64,000 nucleotides of DNA from Macropodus opercularis (lineage: Eukaryota > Chordata > Actinopteri > Anabantiformes > Osphronemidae): contig CM061100.1 in the NCBI GenBank assembly GCA_030770545.1, positions 4,905,501 to 4,969,500 of the forward strand, in the 5' to 3' direction. Positions 11,329 through 25,294 of this stretch are shown here, piece after piece. The notes below the pieces were generated by a model. That model was not told the DNA's origin. It worked only from the letters and a program-made list of their open reading frames with translations, and ran no database searches. Each line of letters starts with the position of its first letter. The first letter of the stretch is position 1. A program made the position numbers and the translations under genes.

Positions 11329-14300
11329 TCAAGGTTCGTCTGCATCTGCAAACTGGATGGACTGAGATTCACAGTCCACATCAAAGGGTTTCTCCTGGCA
11401 TTGGCTGTAGTCTTCAAAACCGTGAGACGGGATCCGACCGTTGCCGCACTCGGGTTCAGTCTCGTACCCGGTGTCACGGAGCACCCGGTGGTTTTGGCTC
11501 GTCTGGCTGCCGTTCTGTGTCGGTTGCTCCGTCATGTTGATTTTGTCCGTCGCCGAGGTTTCCATCAGACCCGCTTCGCAGGCACGATACTCAGGATGGG
11601 GGGCGCTCTTGTGGCTGCCCAACAGAGTGGCTCGCATCCGCAGACAAGGAGCTGGAAGATACTGCATGTAGCAGTTGTAGGCCAGTGCAAAGAGGAAGAG
11701 CAGGAAGAACAGGAGAAAGAGGAAAAGGAGGGCAGCGCTGTTGTTGTGCTGCAAATACTCAGCTGCCGGGTCCTGGTCGTCTGGATGGGGAGCATTGGAC
11801 GTTGGGAGAAGCTTTGGTTGGAACTTGCTTGTGCTGCTCGGAGGCGGGGTTAGTGATGAGTCAGTTTGGGGCGGGGAGGTGAAGTGGACTGTGGCTGTGA
11901 AGCTGGGAGGGGCAATGGCCGAAGTTAGTGGAGCTCTGTAAGCCTTACCATTACCTTCAGCAGCGTGCGCGCTAGTAGTCTCCTGGATGCCGAGGGCAGG
12001 GGTGACGGGGCCTGCCTGCTGTGGGGGCATGGGAGGCAGGTCCAGAGTCAGAATGTACCCTTCCAGGAGGCGGCTGAAGTTCTTCCCAGCAGCGGGGGCC
12101 CACTCCACAGACCAGCACTCATAGTGACCTTGGTCCTCAGGTGCCACACTGTAAATGAGGAGGCCGCTTTCGCCTAAGAAGTGGAAGCGAGAGGCTTCAG
12201 TGAGAATGGAGCCATTGGATTTCCACGTAACGTGGGCTAGGTTGGAGTGCGCGAGGCACGGCAGCTCAACGGAGCTCCCCGGTATCACCGTCACGCGCTG
12301 GTAGTCCTTTCGAGACAGGCCTGGCACTACAAGGCAAAGCAGAAGCACAGTGACTTATGGGTGGCAACGTAAAAAGCAGATGTCAGAGAACTGTATTTGA
12401 CATTGGGCAATATTAATATAAATACGGCAATTTGTCAAACCACATTTTGGTGACATGACCATGTAGCGCAAACATTAGCTACACAGTCATTTTCAGAGAC
12501 AAGTATATGAGACGATACAAAAACAAATTCAGGAGCCATGTAAACGCTGATCCTGTACACTCTTCATTGTCACTGCCGTGCTACTGTGAGAGCAGGTCAT
12601 TTACCTGAAGGACACTTGTCTGCGTCACCTTTCAGACTCTGGATTAGTCTCCTGAAAAGACAAGCACTGTATTATTTTCATAAGCCTAAAAGATGCACAG
12701 TAAGGCAGGTTAAACTGGGTGGAGTATCGGTACTTTTCTTCCGTTTGTGGTTTTAGTTGTGTCAGTATGTGCAAAGACGACAGAGGTACAGTCAAGGCTG
12801 ATGAGTTACCCCAGAGTCTGGCTGGAGGCTTCAAATATAGAGACGCAGGCAGCAGAGTAAGGGTCCCAGGCGCAGTAGGGGTCTCGAGCCAGGACACAGT
12901 CACCGCAGGACGGATGCTTTCCACAGAATGCTGTGGGTGACTGGACTACACCAGAGTCTGACCCAGCGTACAGGGACCGCGTCTGTGGGGGCAGGAAATA
13001 AACATACATTTCTGCAAAAGGTGCGACATCAACACGCTACAGATAAATTAAACTGATTTAGAGGAGCCGTTGCTTTTGCTTTGCACTGCACAGGCTTCGT
13101 GGCAACTTCCTATTGAGACCATAATCGGAGCAGAGCAACCACATCAGAAAACGCAAACAAGCACAGACACACTGCACATCTATAATACGCATCAGAACGC
13201 GTCTTCTAGTTTCTGTCTGCAGTTGTCACTGACCTTAGAGGACAGCAGTAAGTTCTTGATGGGCTCAGAATTCTTCAGGAGCTGGATCTCCTCCACGATA
13301 TGAACTTCTCCATCAAAAACCACTGACTTGTGTAGGACTCCTTTATCTAAAGATGAGAAATTAAAAGCTTCACTGTTATCCAAGGTAGGAACCAGAACCA
13401 CAGGATGTACTGAATGAACAGCATTATTCACACAGCGGTAACCACGCGTCACCTGTTCCAGTGAAGATGACATCATAAACGTTCCTGTCGAGGGCTTGGA
13501 CCCTCTCCACGACGATCTGAGTGTAGTTGACATCTTTGGTGATGAGGCGAGGCCCGTTGCCGATGGGCAGGACGGGATCCTCCAGCAGGGGGTGGTCCTT
13601 CACAAACTGAAGGGTCTTGTCAGGCAGGTGGAGCGAGCTGCTAATGTTCTGCTGTCGCATCAGGTTGTTTATACACTGGAGGACGACAAACAGACTGTTT
13701 GAGACATTTCGTCTTTCACAGAATAATTAAACTGTTTTCATCCAGCCTTATGGGAAGCTAGGCTGTTAGTGAATTATAGCCCCTACGCTCTGCTCTCGGT
13801 CTTCTATTAATCAAGTTACGTTTGAGGTACTTACTGCTCCAGGACGTGGAGAAGGAGTGATGCCATTGTACCGCACCCACTTGGTGTGAGACTGCTCCAC
13901 GGTGGCCTTCTGCATGTACTTGCCTTTGGAGAAGACATCTTCCACTGCAGTCAAGTTGTAGGCACAGACCGCTGACAAACCCACGTTACCCCTGGAAGCC
14001 GAGCACGAGGAGAAATGAGGACGGGAACGATGCAAGTTCACTCACGTAGTCATCCCACCCCCCAACCCGTTGCTTGACTAATCGAATCACTGACCACTGG
14101 GAGGTGAAGACGCTGTAGATGACCGTGTCTTTCCAGTCGGTGCCTTTCAGGATGAAGACGTCATGCACTACATTGAAAACAAAGTTGAGCTCCGGCATGG
14201 AGCAAACCAGCTTCGCTTTCAGAAAGGACGTCCATTTCTTCTGCAGAGTGCGCTGCCCGCCGAGGTCACCCTGTGTAGGGAAGCACAGGTGAAGGGAGAG

Positions 14301-16623
14301 ACATCCCGGAATGAGATGATCTGCGTCTTCCTGTCATGCGTCTTCAGAGAGAGTCCGTTTCAAGAAGTTAGCTGCTGGCCTTAAGGCCTTAGTACAGTAT
14401 ACTTAACCGAAGGATCTAATTTCAGTGGTATTTTTATGCGTTGAAACTACAACAGGAAGCAAAGTTCTGTGTTCGCAACATAATACATGACAGAGGCTGA
14501 CACAACTGCACTGGTATGTTTGTTTTCCTGTAACACAACGAACAACATAACTGTGGCTGAATCAGTCTCAGGTTAGATCAAGCGGAGAGATACACAATTG
14601 CAGAATCATGCTAAAGGCATGCACAGGGTGCTGGTATGTGCAGATGGCTCATGACGTGTGCTGACCTTACAGACGCGCGCCACCCTGGGGATGAGCAGCT
14701 TGCCAAAGAATTCGTACTCTACCGACACCTCGGTGAAGAAATAGTAGATTTTGTCGTCCTCGCCATCTGCTTGGTTTCTCCCTTCTCTGATCACATCAGC
14801 AAAAACGAAACTGGGCTCTGGGAGGGCCAGGCACGTGATGAAGTCAATCTTTTTTTCTATAGATATGGATTTAAATGACCTCAAAATGTCAAAAATGGTG
14901 CCAACTCACCGTTGAGCCATGACGTGGAGTACTCCGTCCTCAGCTGGGACTGGTGTGGAGAATATCTGGAAATGATCGGTTCACTGCCTAAGAAGTTATA
15001 CGCTGTCCCCGAGTACAGCTCTCCATCTAAGAGAAGAAAAAAACAGAAGCTATTTATTGTCCAGGGAGTCAATTTACATCCCCTCAATAAAAGAGATTAC
15101 AGGGGATTATTATGCATTTACTAAAGGGCTCTAGGTCTCAACTTACCAACCATGACAGTAGTGAAGCTCTGCGACGGGTCGAAAGAGCACTTTCCCCGGC
15201 CGTCGTCAGGATGACCCGTCAAGGAAAAGTCAGCGAGAGCCTGAAAAAGACGACATTTGCGGTTTAATGCGGCTGCGTCGATTAGCGATTTATGAAGTTT
15301 GATGCGAAGTGGCGAGGTATAAACCAACCAAGTAGTCGCACTGAGGCTGAAAGGCATGGGTGCCACAGACATACAGTCGCTCATCGTCTATAACTTGCAG
15401 AACGCGGATGTAGTTTAGACAATCCCTCTGCAAAGCAACACCTCATAATCACATTCAAGTATACACACAGAAAAGACCAGAAGTATTATAACTGTATGAA
15501 TTTCCGCACTAACCTCCTTTGACTTTCCTTTAAGCATGCACATCCTCATGGGCCGGTCTTCAACAGTCCACTCAACCTGAAAAATTGTTGAAGAAAAACA
15601 CAATAAAAAAAAAAAAAAAGGAAATTTTTCATAATTTGTCAAAACGTTTTTGATACCTTCTTGTTTTTCACGGTCACGTTCTTCTTGCTGAGCTCAAAGA
15701 TGGCCTCCCTGGCTCCCACGTACAGCGCATCCCTCTCCTCGCTCAGCAACAACGTGGAGTAGTTGAAGATCCCAGGCTCCGAAAACTCCATGAGATCTAA
15801 ATCTGAGCATACAAAACATCCACAAAGTAAATCAATCAATATGTTTATAGCAGCAAGGGCATTTGAAAGCAGAGAAATGTGCCATCAAACAATGAATCTA
15901 CGTTTCCCCTCAGACTTTTCAGCGTCTCGTGGTGTCAAGCGCATGGGAGACCAGGTTGTGCTGAGTTCAAGTGGGTTCAAGTTGCAGGTGCAAAGACATT
16001 GACGCCTCAATAATGAAAGCAAATATCTTCAATGACAGATCACCGGCGACAGTGACACGGCGAGCGGAGACGCTTCGGGGAACATGTGATCTGTGCCAGT
16101 TCTCACCAAGCGGCCGAGTTACTATTTATGTAAACGGCAGCACATCCGTCTGCGCGCTTGAACGCGAAAGCCTGTGGTGAGAGCTGTCTGATGAGATAAA
16201 TACGAGGAAGCAGGAGTAACTGAACAATACGCTTTAAAACTCAAGTTGAACTTTTATACCAGATCTCAAGTTCATCGCTGAAACACTGAACGTCACATCA
16301 GTGTCGCATCTTTCCTGTGAAAAGCTCTGACAAAACTTCCACTCTGCTTTCCTTTCAAAGTTAGTTTGAAATCAGCAAGGGAGCATGTGAATTTTCAAAA
16401 GAAGGAAACTTTTATAGAGGGAATACAGATTTACAGCATTTTATTAAAGAACCTTATCTATGGCCGCACGTCTACCAACTTTCATTGTTACCTTTACTGT
16501 AACAGCCGCTTTTAAATACTACTTACCATGGTGTCGCCACGAAGTTCGAGGCACAGCGTGGGGTCCGTGAGTAGACACCTCTAGGAGCAGTCCCAGAAAA
16601 ACTCCAAGTACGCCAAATCCCAT
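11329..16623 (-). CDS. sema4d: Semaphorin-4D, membrane-bound form
   Basis: Fourteen coding exons on minus: 16527-16623, 15657-15802, 15514-15576, 15329-15427, 15147-15240, 14910-15026, 14666-14817, 14095-14270, 13835-13991, 13453-13675, 13234-13346, 12810-12982, 12605-12651, 11329-12326. Phases agree at every junction; total 2655 nt, 884 aa (human 862). Sema4D is a cell-surface ligand for plexin-B receptors (and CD72) in axon guidance and immune signalling. Signal peptide MGFGVLGVFLGLLLEVSTHG; Sema domain to about residue 479, with conserved blocks DGELYSG, LGSEPIISR, EPSFVFADVIRE, TEVSVEYEF, NVGLSAVCAYN, VEQSHTKWVRYNG, LPDKTLQFVKDHPL and KDVNYTQIVV. PSI is in exon 12 (CVLARDPYCAWDP); Ig in exon 14 (Cys 576, Trp 587, Cys 623); transmembrane about 751-771; the cytoplasmic tail holds DTGYETE and ends near KPFDV and FADADEP, as in SEMA4D. 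The start Met is chosen for its signal peptide. Confidence 0.96.
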
Positions 16624-16660
16624 GTTGGACTCCGATAACTTCGGCACTGTGAAGTTTCCT
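16624..16660 (-). other. sema4d: sema4d 5'UTR part of the start-codon exon
   Basis: A good acceptor on the minus strand (pyrimidine/GT-rich tract, then CTGCAG) ends at 16661, so the exon with the ATG begins at 16660 and carries 37 untranslated bases. It implies at least one further 5' noncoding exon to the right. Confidence 0.6.
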
Positions 16661-19600
16661 CTGCAGAGACACACACCAATAGAGTAAAGCAAGGCACTAA
16701 AACCTGCTGCAATGAAAAGCCACACGGATGTAGAAATGAACGAGTTCCTCACAGGTGGATATTATCACGCACCTAGAAGGGTTTCAAGCTTCAAATCCAC
16801 TTCCCTCATGCTGAAACCTGGCCGGACCAATTCATCCTCTTTATAAACTTTAGGTTTGTAGAAGGCATTAAAAAAAAAAAACAGAAACTACAAAACTAAA
16901 AAAAAAAACACACAAAATATTGTGTAAAGATTTTATTGAACTTTGTGGTTTGTGCTTCTTGTTTAGATGAACAGTGCAGACAGTAGTCAGCAGGGTCTCA
17001 GTAATGCCACTCAAATCCGGAACTACCACTGTTCGTTTCTGTAGATGAATCAGCTGTTATTTTACTAAACGGGTCATAAAAAAAAGGAAGTGAACTCTCA
17101 CTATTCAGGAACAAAATATGCTGCGTGTTATTTCAATACAACCTTACAAAACCTAAGCTAAATGAAGCAGAAGTCAGAAGAACGCAGGGAGGAGAGGGGG
17201 ACGCAGTACGCGAGGACTGGTCAATAAGCTCAGACAAACAGAGCTGGTGTGATTCTCTGGCATGTGATGCGTTCATGTGGTTTGTATGCGTGACTGCTGT
17301 ACAAGAGCTGAACCCTCAACTCAACCAAGACAGACATTTTATTTAGTACTCTTAAAAGCTTCTGGACCTTTGCCTGCCTCCACAGACGCCGCCAGCATTC
17401 CTGGTAGCCATCGCTTCCTCTTTAGTGTGGATGCAGGGGTCCGTTTCCATTTGGCCTTTTTGTTTTGAGAGTATTGTGAGCTTTCCGCCTCTAAACGACG
17501 ACCTCCTGGTGCGCTGGGATCAGGATGTGCTGCTCTGCGTTTGTGTTTAAACCTATCCAGACATGCCTCAGGAGGCTGTCACTGCAAATAAAACCTAACG
17601 TTTACACATTTATGGCCAGTGCATGTCCTTTAGCTTTGCATGTGGCACTTATCAATAAATCATCATCAGCTGATTAAATAATCTGTTGATTATTGCATCT
17701 AAATTAAATTTAAAAACGGTAGCGTAACAAGCCTGACCAAACAAAACCAGAATGTCATCTACTATTAGGATTTTATTATGATATTATTTTAAAAAATGCT
17801 CTGCAGAACAACCATTGGTCATTTCATGCCTTTTATTAGGGTTTATATTTAATAGTTAATATCTCATGTTTGAAGCATATTTATATGCATAGTTGACGGT
17901 TTTAGGTCAGCAGAAAAGCTGGGGAAAAAGCACAAGCTTTAAAACTTAAGTAAAATATTAAAATAAATCTCTAAATCTGCTCCAATCCTGCTTTTAATAC
18001 ATGCAACGTTTGCCAGATTTACTGCAAAGAAGGTTGCATGCAAAAATAATCTTGAGCTCACTTTTTACGCCTGTCAACCAAATTTACTCTGACACGAAGC
18101 GAACACTGATCGGTTCTTTTACTCTTTTATTATATTAACATGGAAATGGTGTGAACTCATAGTTTAATTGTAAGTCTCACCTGCTTCCTTTCTCTTAATC
18201 CAGTCATGGGAATAGAACAATGGTGGAGGGCGTCTACACAAGTCCACCATTGTTTTTATCTAATAGTGAATTAACTGTGGATTCACTGAAGGTGGGAAGG
18301 TGTGACTGACTGGTCAGGTGGCTTGTGGGCTGCTCACGGTGCTACAAAAGAAAGTGACAAAAAACCGGCTGTTCTGGTTTCACACCCGCAGCAAACCTCC
18401 ACGGGTCATGAGAAGCAGGGGACAAAAGGTTATCGGATGTCTTGTAAGACGATGACGAAGATAACGAACACTTATTCACAGGAAACAAACCAGTTTCGCT
18501 GTGCTCAAAAAGAATTTTGTCCTCATTGAAGCTACTGAAAAGAACCGTCAAGTTACAATGAGGTGAGTAAATGAGAACCTAGTGACTCTCAAACTGAAAC
18601 TACTAACGTACAGATAAAGTACTTTTTAGGAATAGTACGTCATTTATTCTCGTTTTAAAGTGTTTGACCAAAATCACAGATCAAATTATAAGAAGGTCAT
18701 AGGTCACATTAACCATTTTTAATGACACAGTAGCTCCATTGTGGCTCAGTCCAACTAAATTTAGGTTAGCAATCAGTCACCCACCCCCAGGGGAAAATAC
18801 ACGATATGGCACAGAACGTATATGCAATCAGTCAGGGGCCAGCACTGCCTAAAAAAAGGCAGAGGATGATAATTGATTATCGATTCATTTGTAAAAAGCT
18901 CCAGAGGTCTGACTAATACTGGAACTGTTGTTTTCTGTGAAAGACTAAATCAGGCAAAGATGAAATTCCAACCCAGCTTCAGCTCTGGCCTTGGCCTCCA
19001 CTCTGCTAAAGAGGGGGTCAAACACACAAGGACCTATTGTTTACTAAAGATGAGGGTAGCCTCCACTCCACCCCCATCACAGCCACATCATCACTGCAGA
19101 GTAGTCAACAAAGAACAGAGAGAGAAAGGCAGCACTTCTCCCTCTCATCCAGTTCTTTTACAGTCCTGCCAATCTAAATGCCAGGACAGCTTAGCTGTGA
19201 GGGAATAGCCCGGGGCCAACATGCGGTTTTCAAAGATCACATAAGCCCGTGAGATCCGGAAACACCTTATGAATATTGTCCACATTATGTCCGATGGCAG
19301 AGAACGTGATTGGTAAATAGAGGCAGAAGGAAAATGGATGAAATGAAAACAAAACACTCGATTTCTGTCTTTTCTCCTAAACCCTCTAATGGCACGGTGC
19401 ATGAACATAAGCTTCAAACAGACTCATCCGTCTGTCTGTGCCTGGTGCCCTCTATCAATCCTACCACTCCGAGCCCCATTTAGGGGCGAAGCTTTGTAAA
19501 AAAAGCCTCTAACCCCTTTGAGAGTCAGCGTTACAGTAGCAGAAAGAACACACTGGCAGCTACCCTGCGCTGCTGAGCGACTTAGAGGAGTGGCCGTGCT

Positions 19601-22600
19601 GGTTACCATGCTGGCAGGTCTCTTTGAGCCCTTTGTGTTCTCTTCTCAGCTCCTCTGGCTGGGCAGGCAGGTTGACACCTTCTTGGGGCCTTAGGGTTCC
19701 CAGCACTGTGCTGTTAACTGGGCACAGATAACGGCAGGATGTCTAGTGAGGACAAGCTGAGCTCATCTGTGCACAAGATGAAAATGACATGACTTTTCTC
19801 TGCTTTAAGGTCTTTATGCAACAAACTAATGACTAAGGGTGTGTCAATCATTTCGTGTGAATAACCAGATTTCACAGCTGGGTGGGGGTTTACAGACAAA
19901 AACATGTACAATCTTTTTTCTCTACAGCCACAACGACAGCTCGAGGCAGCATCCTCCAATAATAAGCTATTTCTCTAACATAAACATGCAATTTAAATGA
20001 AGAAGTTAAAGGGAAAATACATTTATTTGCAGTGGTCCACAAATGAAGGAATATTGTAAATAATTTCAATCCTTGACTTGTCACTCAGAGGCACAGACAG
20101 CAGCATCAGAACTTGACCCTTCACTTCAGAGTTCTCAGACAAGAAGCTCCACATGCTGTGAGCAGACAGGATGCAGCGCAATGAGGGGGATTGGACATTC
20201 ATTGCCTGCCAACAACCCCCGACCCCTCACTAGCTTCTCTTTTCCACGTACTCGCTCCTCATCGGCATCAATGCACAGAGATGCTCCTCTTCTTCCTATT
20301 GCTGCAGGATGCCAAGAGCCAGCGTTTCCTCTTGCTGTAATACCAGCCACAAACAAACTAATGGGAAATGAGCCTTAAATAGTTAGTTTTGTGGAAAGAA
20401 TGTTTCCTCCTTCTAGCAGCTCAATATGACATTTCCATATGCTGCTGCACACACACTCAGCTCTTCTCCATTCTGCAACTTCTCAATTATTTGTATACAC
20501 ATCTCCAGAAAATAAACATTTCGGAGGAGCAGTTATGTTGCTGATGTTCATCAGTGTCCATTACTGTGTCCACTTCAGTACAAGCAACATATTTACATAA
20601 ATGTATGACTGCTGCTCTTTAATCAGCGGGACCATCTGCGTAGCACCCACCCAGCTGTAGGAATGTTGATAACACTGCACCAGCGGCTGATGATGACCTG
20701 CCTGCTTTCCTAAAGGTTGTCTCACAGGCCTGTTACGTTAAAGTTAGGCGTCCTAACAAAACAGACTGCCAGTCATTTCATATCAGTCCTTGGCTGGAGA
20801 CAGGAGAGAAAGCAGTGACTTGAAACAAAATACTGAAACCCAAGAGGACGGCACACTGATGGGGACAGATGCCTGCTCCAATGTCATTTACAGATTAATG
20901 GCATTTGGCTATAGATGTGGCAGAGACTCAAGCACGCTCACATGTGTCCATGATGATACCAACTGTGAGCATCAAATCCCACAAGACCTGACAGGGACCA
21001 CGGACACTTCCCAAAATACAGCCAGCTGCATCAGAGTTTAGGCTCAGTGTCCCTGCAGGCTGACGAACCACGTTGCACAGCCAACACACAAGATGCTCGA
21101 GGCCACAGTCGGGCCTCCAATGTGATGTGTGCCACATCCTAGAGTGGACACGTTTGGTTTGCTCTGCTACTCAAGCTGGATAAATGACTGCCGCAGTTAA
21201 ACCTGCAGCTCTGTTTCAAACTGAGAGGCAGACATCAGCCTTCAGTGGTGCAAAGCCACAGTGTCAAAGCCACATCGCGTTGACGTAAGGTCAGAGAGGC
21301 AGCGAACAGCTGGATGACCTCCACAGACCTGCTGACGTGGAGAAAAGCATCTAAAAACAGCCACGGATGACGCAGCAGTCACTGTACATCATCCATGATG
21401 AGCCCAGTGGATTAAATATGGAGATGTGGTACGACCCACTACACTGATGGCATTAAACCGCCTCGATGCTCAAGGCAGAATGGTGACGAGAACGAAGGCT
21501 CAAAAGGCTGCACAATATTTCTGTTCTATAGAGCAGACATAGGAGGAACGAAAGTTTACGGAAACCATCAACAACAAACCAAACGTTTACATTGAGAAAA
21601 GCAGCTTGTGTGACAGCATCACTATACAGGGGGATGTAAAATGGAAACGCTCCTATATAATTACTAGTAGTTGTGCCCCTGCTGAGCTAGCATGACGACC
21701 TAAAGTGGCCACAGCAAAGGCAAATGAGGGGTCAGGTCCAGCAAAGGGTATATTTAGTCTGCCGATGGCAAGCTTTTTAAAAACAACACACCCTCTTCCC
21801 CGAGTCACATGGTTCTGGAAGATCTGAAAACTTCCATATAAACATATGGGCAAGTGAAGTAAGTTAACTAGAAGAACAAGGGTTGCTGTGTTGTGTTCCC
21901 CATTCAAGAGCCAAATGTGCCTCTGTAGTCTGACATGAAAACATAACCACCACGTACAGTTTATTTTAATTAAAAGGAGCAACAAGTGGAAGGAATTTTA
22001 CTATTGACATCTGCAATGCAAAAAAACTAACAAAAAGCAGGACTAACTCTAACCACCTAGAAAAAACAACGGCGTAGGATGATGTAGGTAATTATCGGAT
22101 TTAAAGGCTTCTTCCTGCAGTGCACAATGCATCTCTGTAAGTCCAAGGAGCAAGGACAAGTCCTTAGCTACATGTTCACATGACAGGGAAGGTCTCTTTT
22201 TATAATTAAGCTGCGATGAGATGAGATGATACCAACTTAAATCCCAAAAAAAAAAAGAGGAAAAACCCAATGAAAAGCTCAAGTGGTTTGCTTTATTTTA
22301 GGGTGAACACTGGTAATCTTTAATAGCCTGGGGTCACGAGGAAGCCACCACTAAGAGTCAAGCCATAAACTTTTCACTGGATGTCGTTTCCTTGGGGCTA
22401 CTGTGATGCCAGCCAGGCCTTGAGGCATAGAACGCGAGGCTATTCTGGGAAGCTGTGAAAGCCCAGCTGAAGGCCTTGTGGTCCCGAGCTGGTGAATGGT
22501 AGTCGCATTGGTGCAGCTTATTTAAACAGCGGTGGCCAAGCACAGGTGACTCCAGCTCCCGGAGTGGAATATTTATCCACACGCGCCTGGATTTCCATTC

Positions 22601-23145
22601 AACTAATGTGAAATAAAATCCTCTAAATACGATTCCTCTTGTTCTGGTCTTGTGTTTAATCCCTTTACGGTGAAGGAATAAACGACCGTTCCCACCCGTT
22701 GAAGGCCTTTGAAGGGGCTGTAAAGTTCAGAGTCTTGCTGTATTTTCTCCTCCACACCTTTTCAGAGGACTCCTTTCTTTTTTTTTGCTTTTCTCATCGC
22801 AGTCTTCAGCCAGCACTGATTTCATGGTGGTAATTTTGGACGATGGAGACAAAAACCTCCTTTGGTGCGCTGTGTGAAAACTCGCCCCATCACCCACAGG
22901 CTGCCACAACACTAACAGTGTGTCCTCCTGAACTTGGCATACCAGGAGATAAAAACACTAATTTCACCGTTTCCCTTCACAGCACCGAGGGATAAACAGC
23001 ACAAAGCCAGGCATTAATTTAACACTTCTCACACAGATTCCTCATGATCTAGTTGCAGATTTAGGGTACACTTCCCAATGAAAGGGTATTTAGGAAAACT
23101 GGGTCACTCTTCAGATGTGGTTCTCTTAAAGCGTAGCCCTTGAAT

Positions 23146-23172
23146 CACTGGCCACTTTATTAGGAACACCTG
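23146..23172. repeat. Dispersed fish repeat relic
   Basis: The sequence CACTGGCCACTTTATTAGGAACACCTG matches, from memory, the start of a widely dispersed repeat in fish genomes ('GGCCACTTTATTAGGTACACC' and its reverse complement). The following bases no longer match what I remember, so this is a truncated copy. Confidence 0.45.
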
Positions 23173-25271
23173 CGTGATCTCTTCAAGCTTCAGAGCGAGT
23201 ATCACTGACTAGATTTCAAAGTGGTGCCTAGTTATGGCGCTAGGCTGGAGAAGTCGGGCTGCAAAGCAAGTAGAGGAAACGCAAAGAAGCAGCTGTTTGC
23301 ACAGTGTCTGTCAGCATAATGTCATTGTATGTAATTAAGACAACACAGACCATCGGCTGGCTTCCAAGCCGATTTACAGGAAGACAAGCAAACAAAAATA
23401 GAGGGAAAACCGAATCACACAGGGAAGGCAAATGACAAAAGGATTGGTAAAAAGGAAAGTTGCAAAAAACTCAAAACCGAGGCTCCAAAGCAAAGCAGAA
23501 TAAAATCAGCTGTGTTGCCCAGGTGTGGTCATGCAAAAGGGGATAAAGAGAGAGAAAAGCCCCGGAGAGATTACAGGGAGTGTTGGGGAAGCATGCGGTA
23601 TTCGTGTTGAAGCATGCAGACCAGTGAGCGGCTCAGTGTCGGCCTGCACAGCAAAAAGGCGAGGGAGGGAGAGGAGTAAAGTTTCTGACCTGTGGCTCCG
23701 TACAAGACGCGACGCTCGTCCTCTGGTGAGAATTATAAAATCCTCAGGCTAGGGAGGGGGAGAAGACAAAGATCAGACAAGACTGTTACTCTGTGCAGGT
23801 GTGTCCGTGCCTACAGTACAAGAGGGAGGAAGTGGTTCATGTTTAGCTGTCAAGACTCTGGTTAGACAAAGCAACACTTAACACTTACACAACACACACA
23901 ACAGACTGACGAGACAATTACACAGTAAGTTTTTATAACCACGGAAAAACAAATGTGAGCAGCTAAAGGCTAAATATTATCTGGTATGAAAAGCAGGTCT
24001 GGTGACAGAACCCATGTCCTCGGTTACTTCATTCTGTAAGGACACAAGCGAGGCTGCGGGAAACCAGGTCTGTAAATCAACCACATGTAAATAATGTGAC
24101 ATAACACTCCCTTCAACGCGGCTGAATAACTTCTTCTCTGTGGGGGAGTGATGGGCAAGCCTTAAACTGTGCACAACATCTATCCTAAAAACAGGATCCC
24201 AATTCAAAATACTGTGGTACTGAAACACAATACATACAAAAGTAAACAGAACTTTGCACCTATTAATACTCCACCTCTGGATTCTTCCTCACATCTTATG
24301 TAATTCTCTTTAAGATTGAGTCAATATGCACCAGTCAAAGGTCAAGTGTGGAACAGGAGTCACGCGATCAGCTGTGAGAGGCTGTACTTGGGTGCAGCAA
24401 TGCTTTTAACTACATGAAAACGCTAACGCAAGCATGCTAGGATTCATCATAGGGGACCAGGACTTGCGTATCCAGCAGGAATGAAGCTTTAGGGTGTTGG
24501 TAGCATGACAGTAAAAGACAGATCATCACCACAGTCGAGCAAATAACTGAACACTAGAGACATGCAGCTAGAATCAGCAGCAGCCTTTATCATTTTATAA
24601 AGTGTTGCCAAGTTTGTCCAGTTTCACACCCCCCAATTAAACCAAACACACTTTATGGAATGAGCTGGAAAATGTCTTTTTCTTTCCTAGTGTGTGAAAT
24701 GTTGAAGTTAAAGGGAAGAGAGAAGGCCAGAAATCTTCTTATTGCCTTTGTGACAGATGGTTGGGTCTCCATTCACAGAACCTTCCAGTCTGTTCCTTTA
24801 GACTGCTTCTGTGAGCAAAATGAAAACCTTTACAACACGGCTGAATACATTCTCCCTGCTCAAGTACACCGGCTTTATTCCCACAGTCCGCTGCAATCCA
24901 ACCCCGAGAGGGAAACACAGACCTATGCATCTGCAGTGACTCACGGTCCGTCTCCACTGGTACTTTTCCAGAAACTCAAATGGGAAAAGTTACCCAAAAC
25001 ATGCTACAGTTGATGTTGCTGCCAATGCCAGAATGCCCCCAGCAAATCTTCCAGACAGCTGAATTCAGGTCACCCAAATCACCCCAACCATGCACATTCA
25101 TTTGCATTTGCCCCCCCAAGCCTGCACTGCTGTTCTGTATAAAAAATAAAACAATAATCAGATTACATTAAGCAGAGATGATATGTACCGAACTATAAAC
25201 GCGAGCAATTCATTGGTAAACATCCTTGGGTTTCACGTTTATCCAACTTTTTAAAAACGCATGTGCAAGCA

Positions 25272-25294
25272 AACACAACACAACACAACACAAC
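25272..25294 (+). repeat. (ACACA)n short tandem repeat
   Basis: Between four and five copies of the pentamer AACAC in tandem. Simple sequence inside the probable sema4d 5' intron. Confidence 0.75.

Noticed and set aside
11401..11853. 150-codon open frame on plus
   Set aside because: Antisense of the sema4d terminal exon, which encodes the conserved membrane segment and tail on minus.
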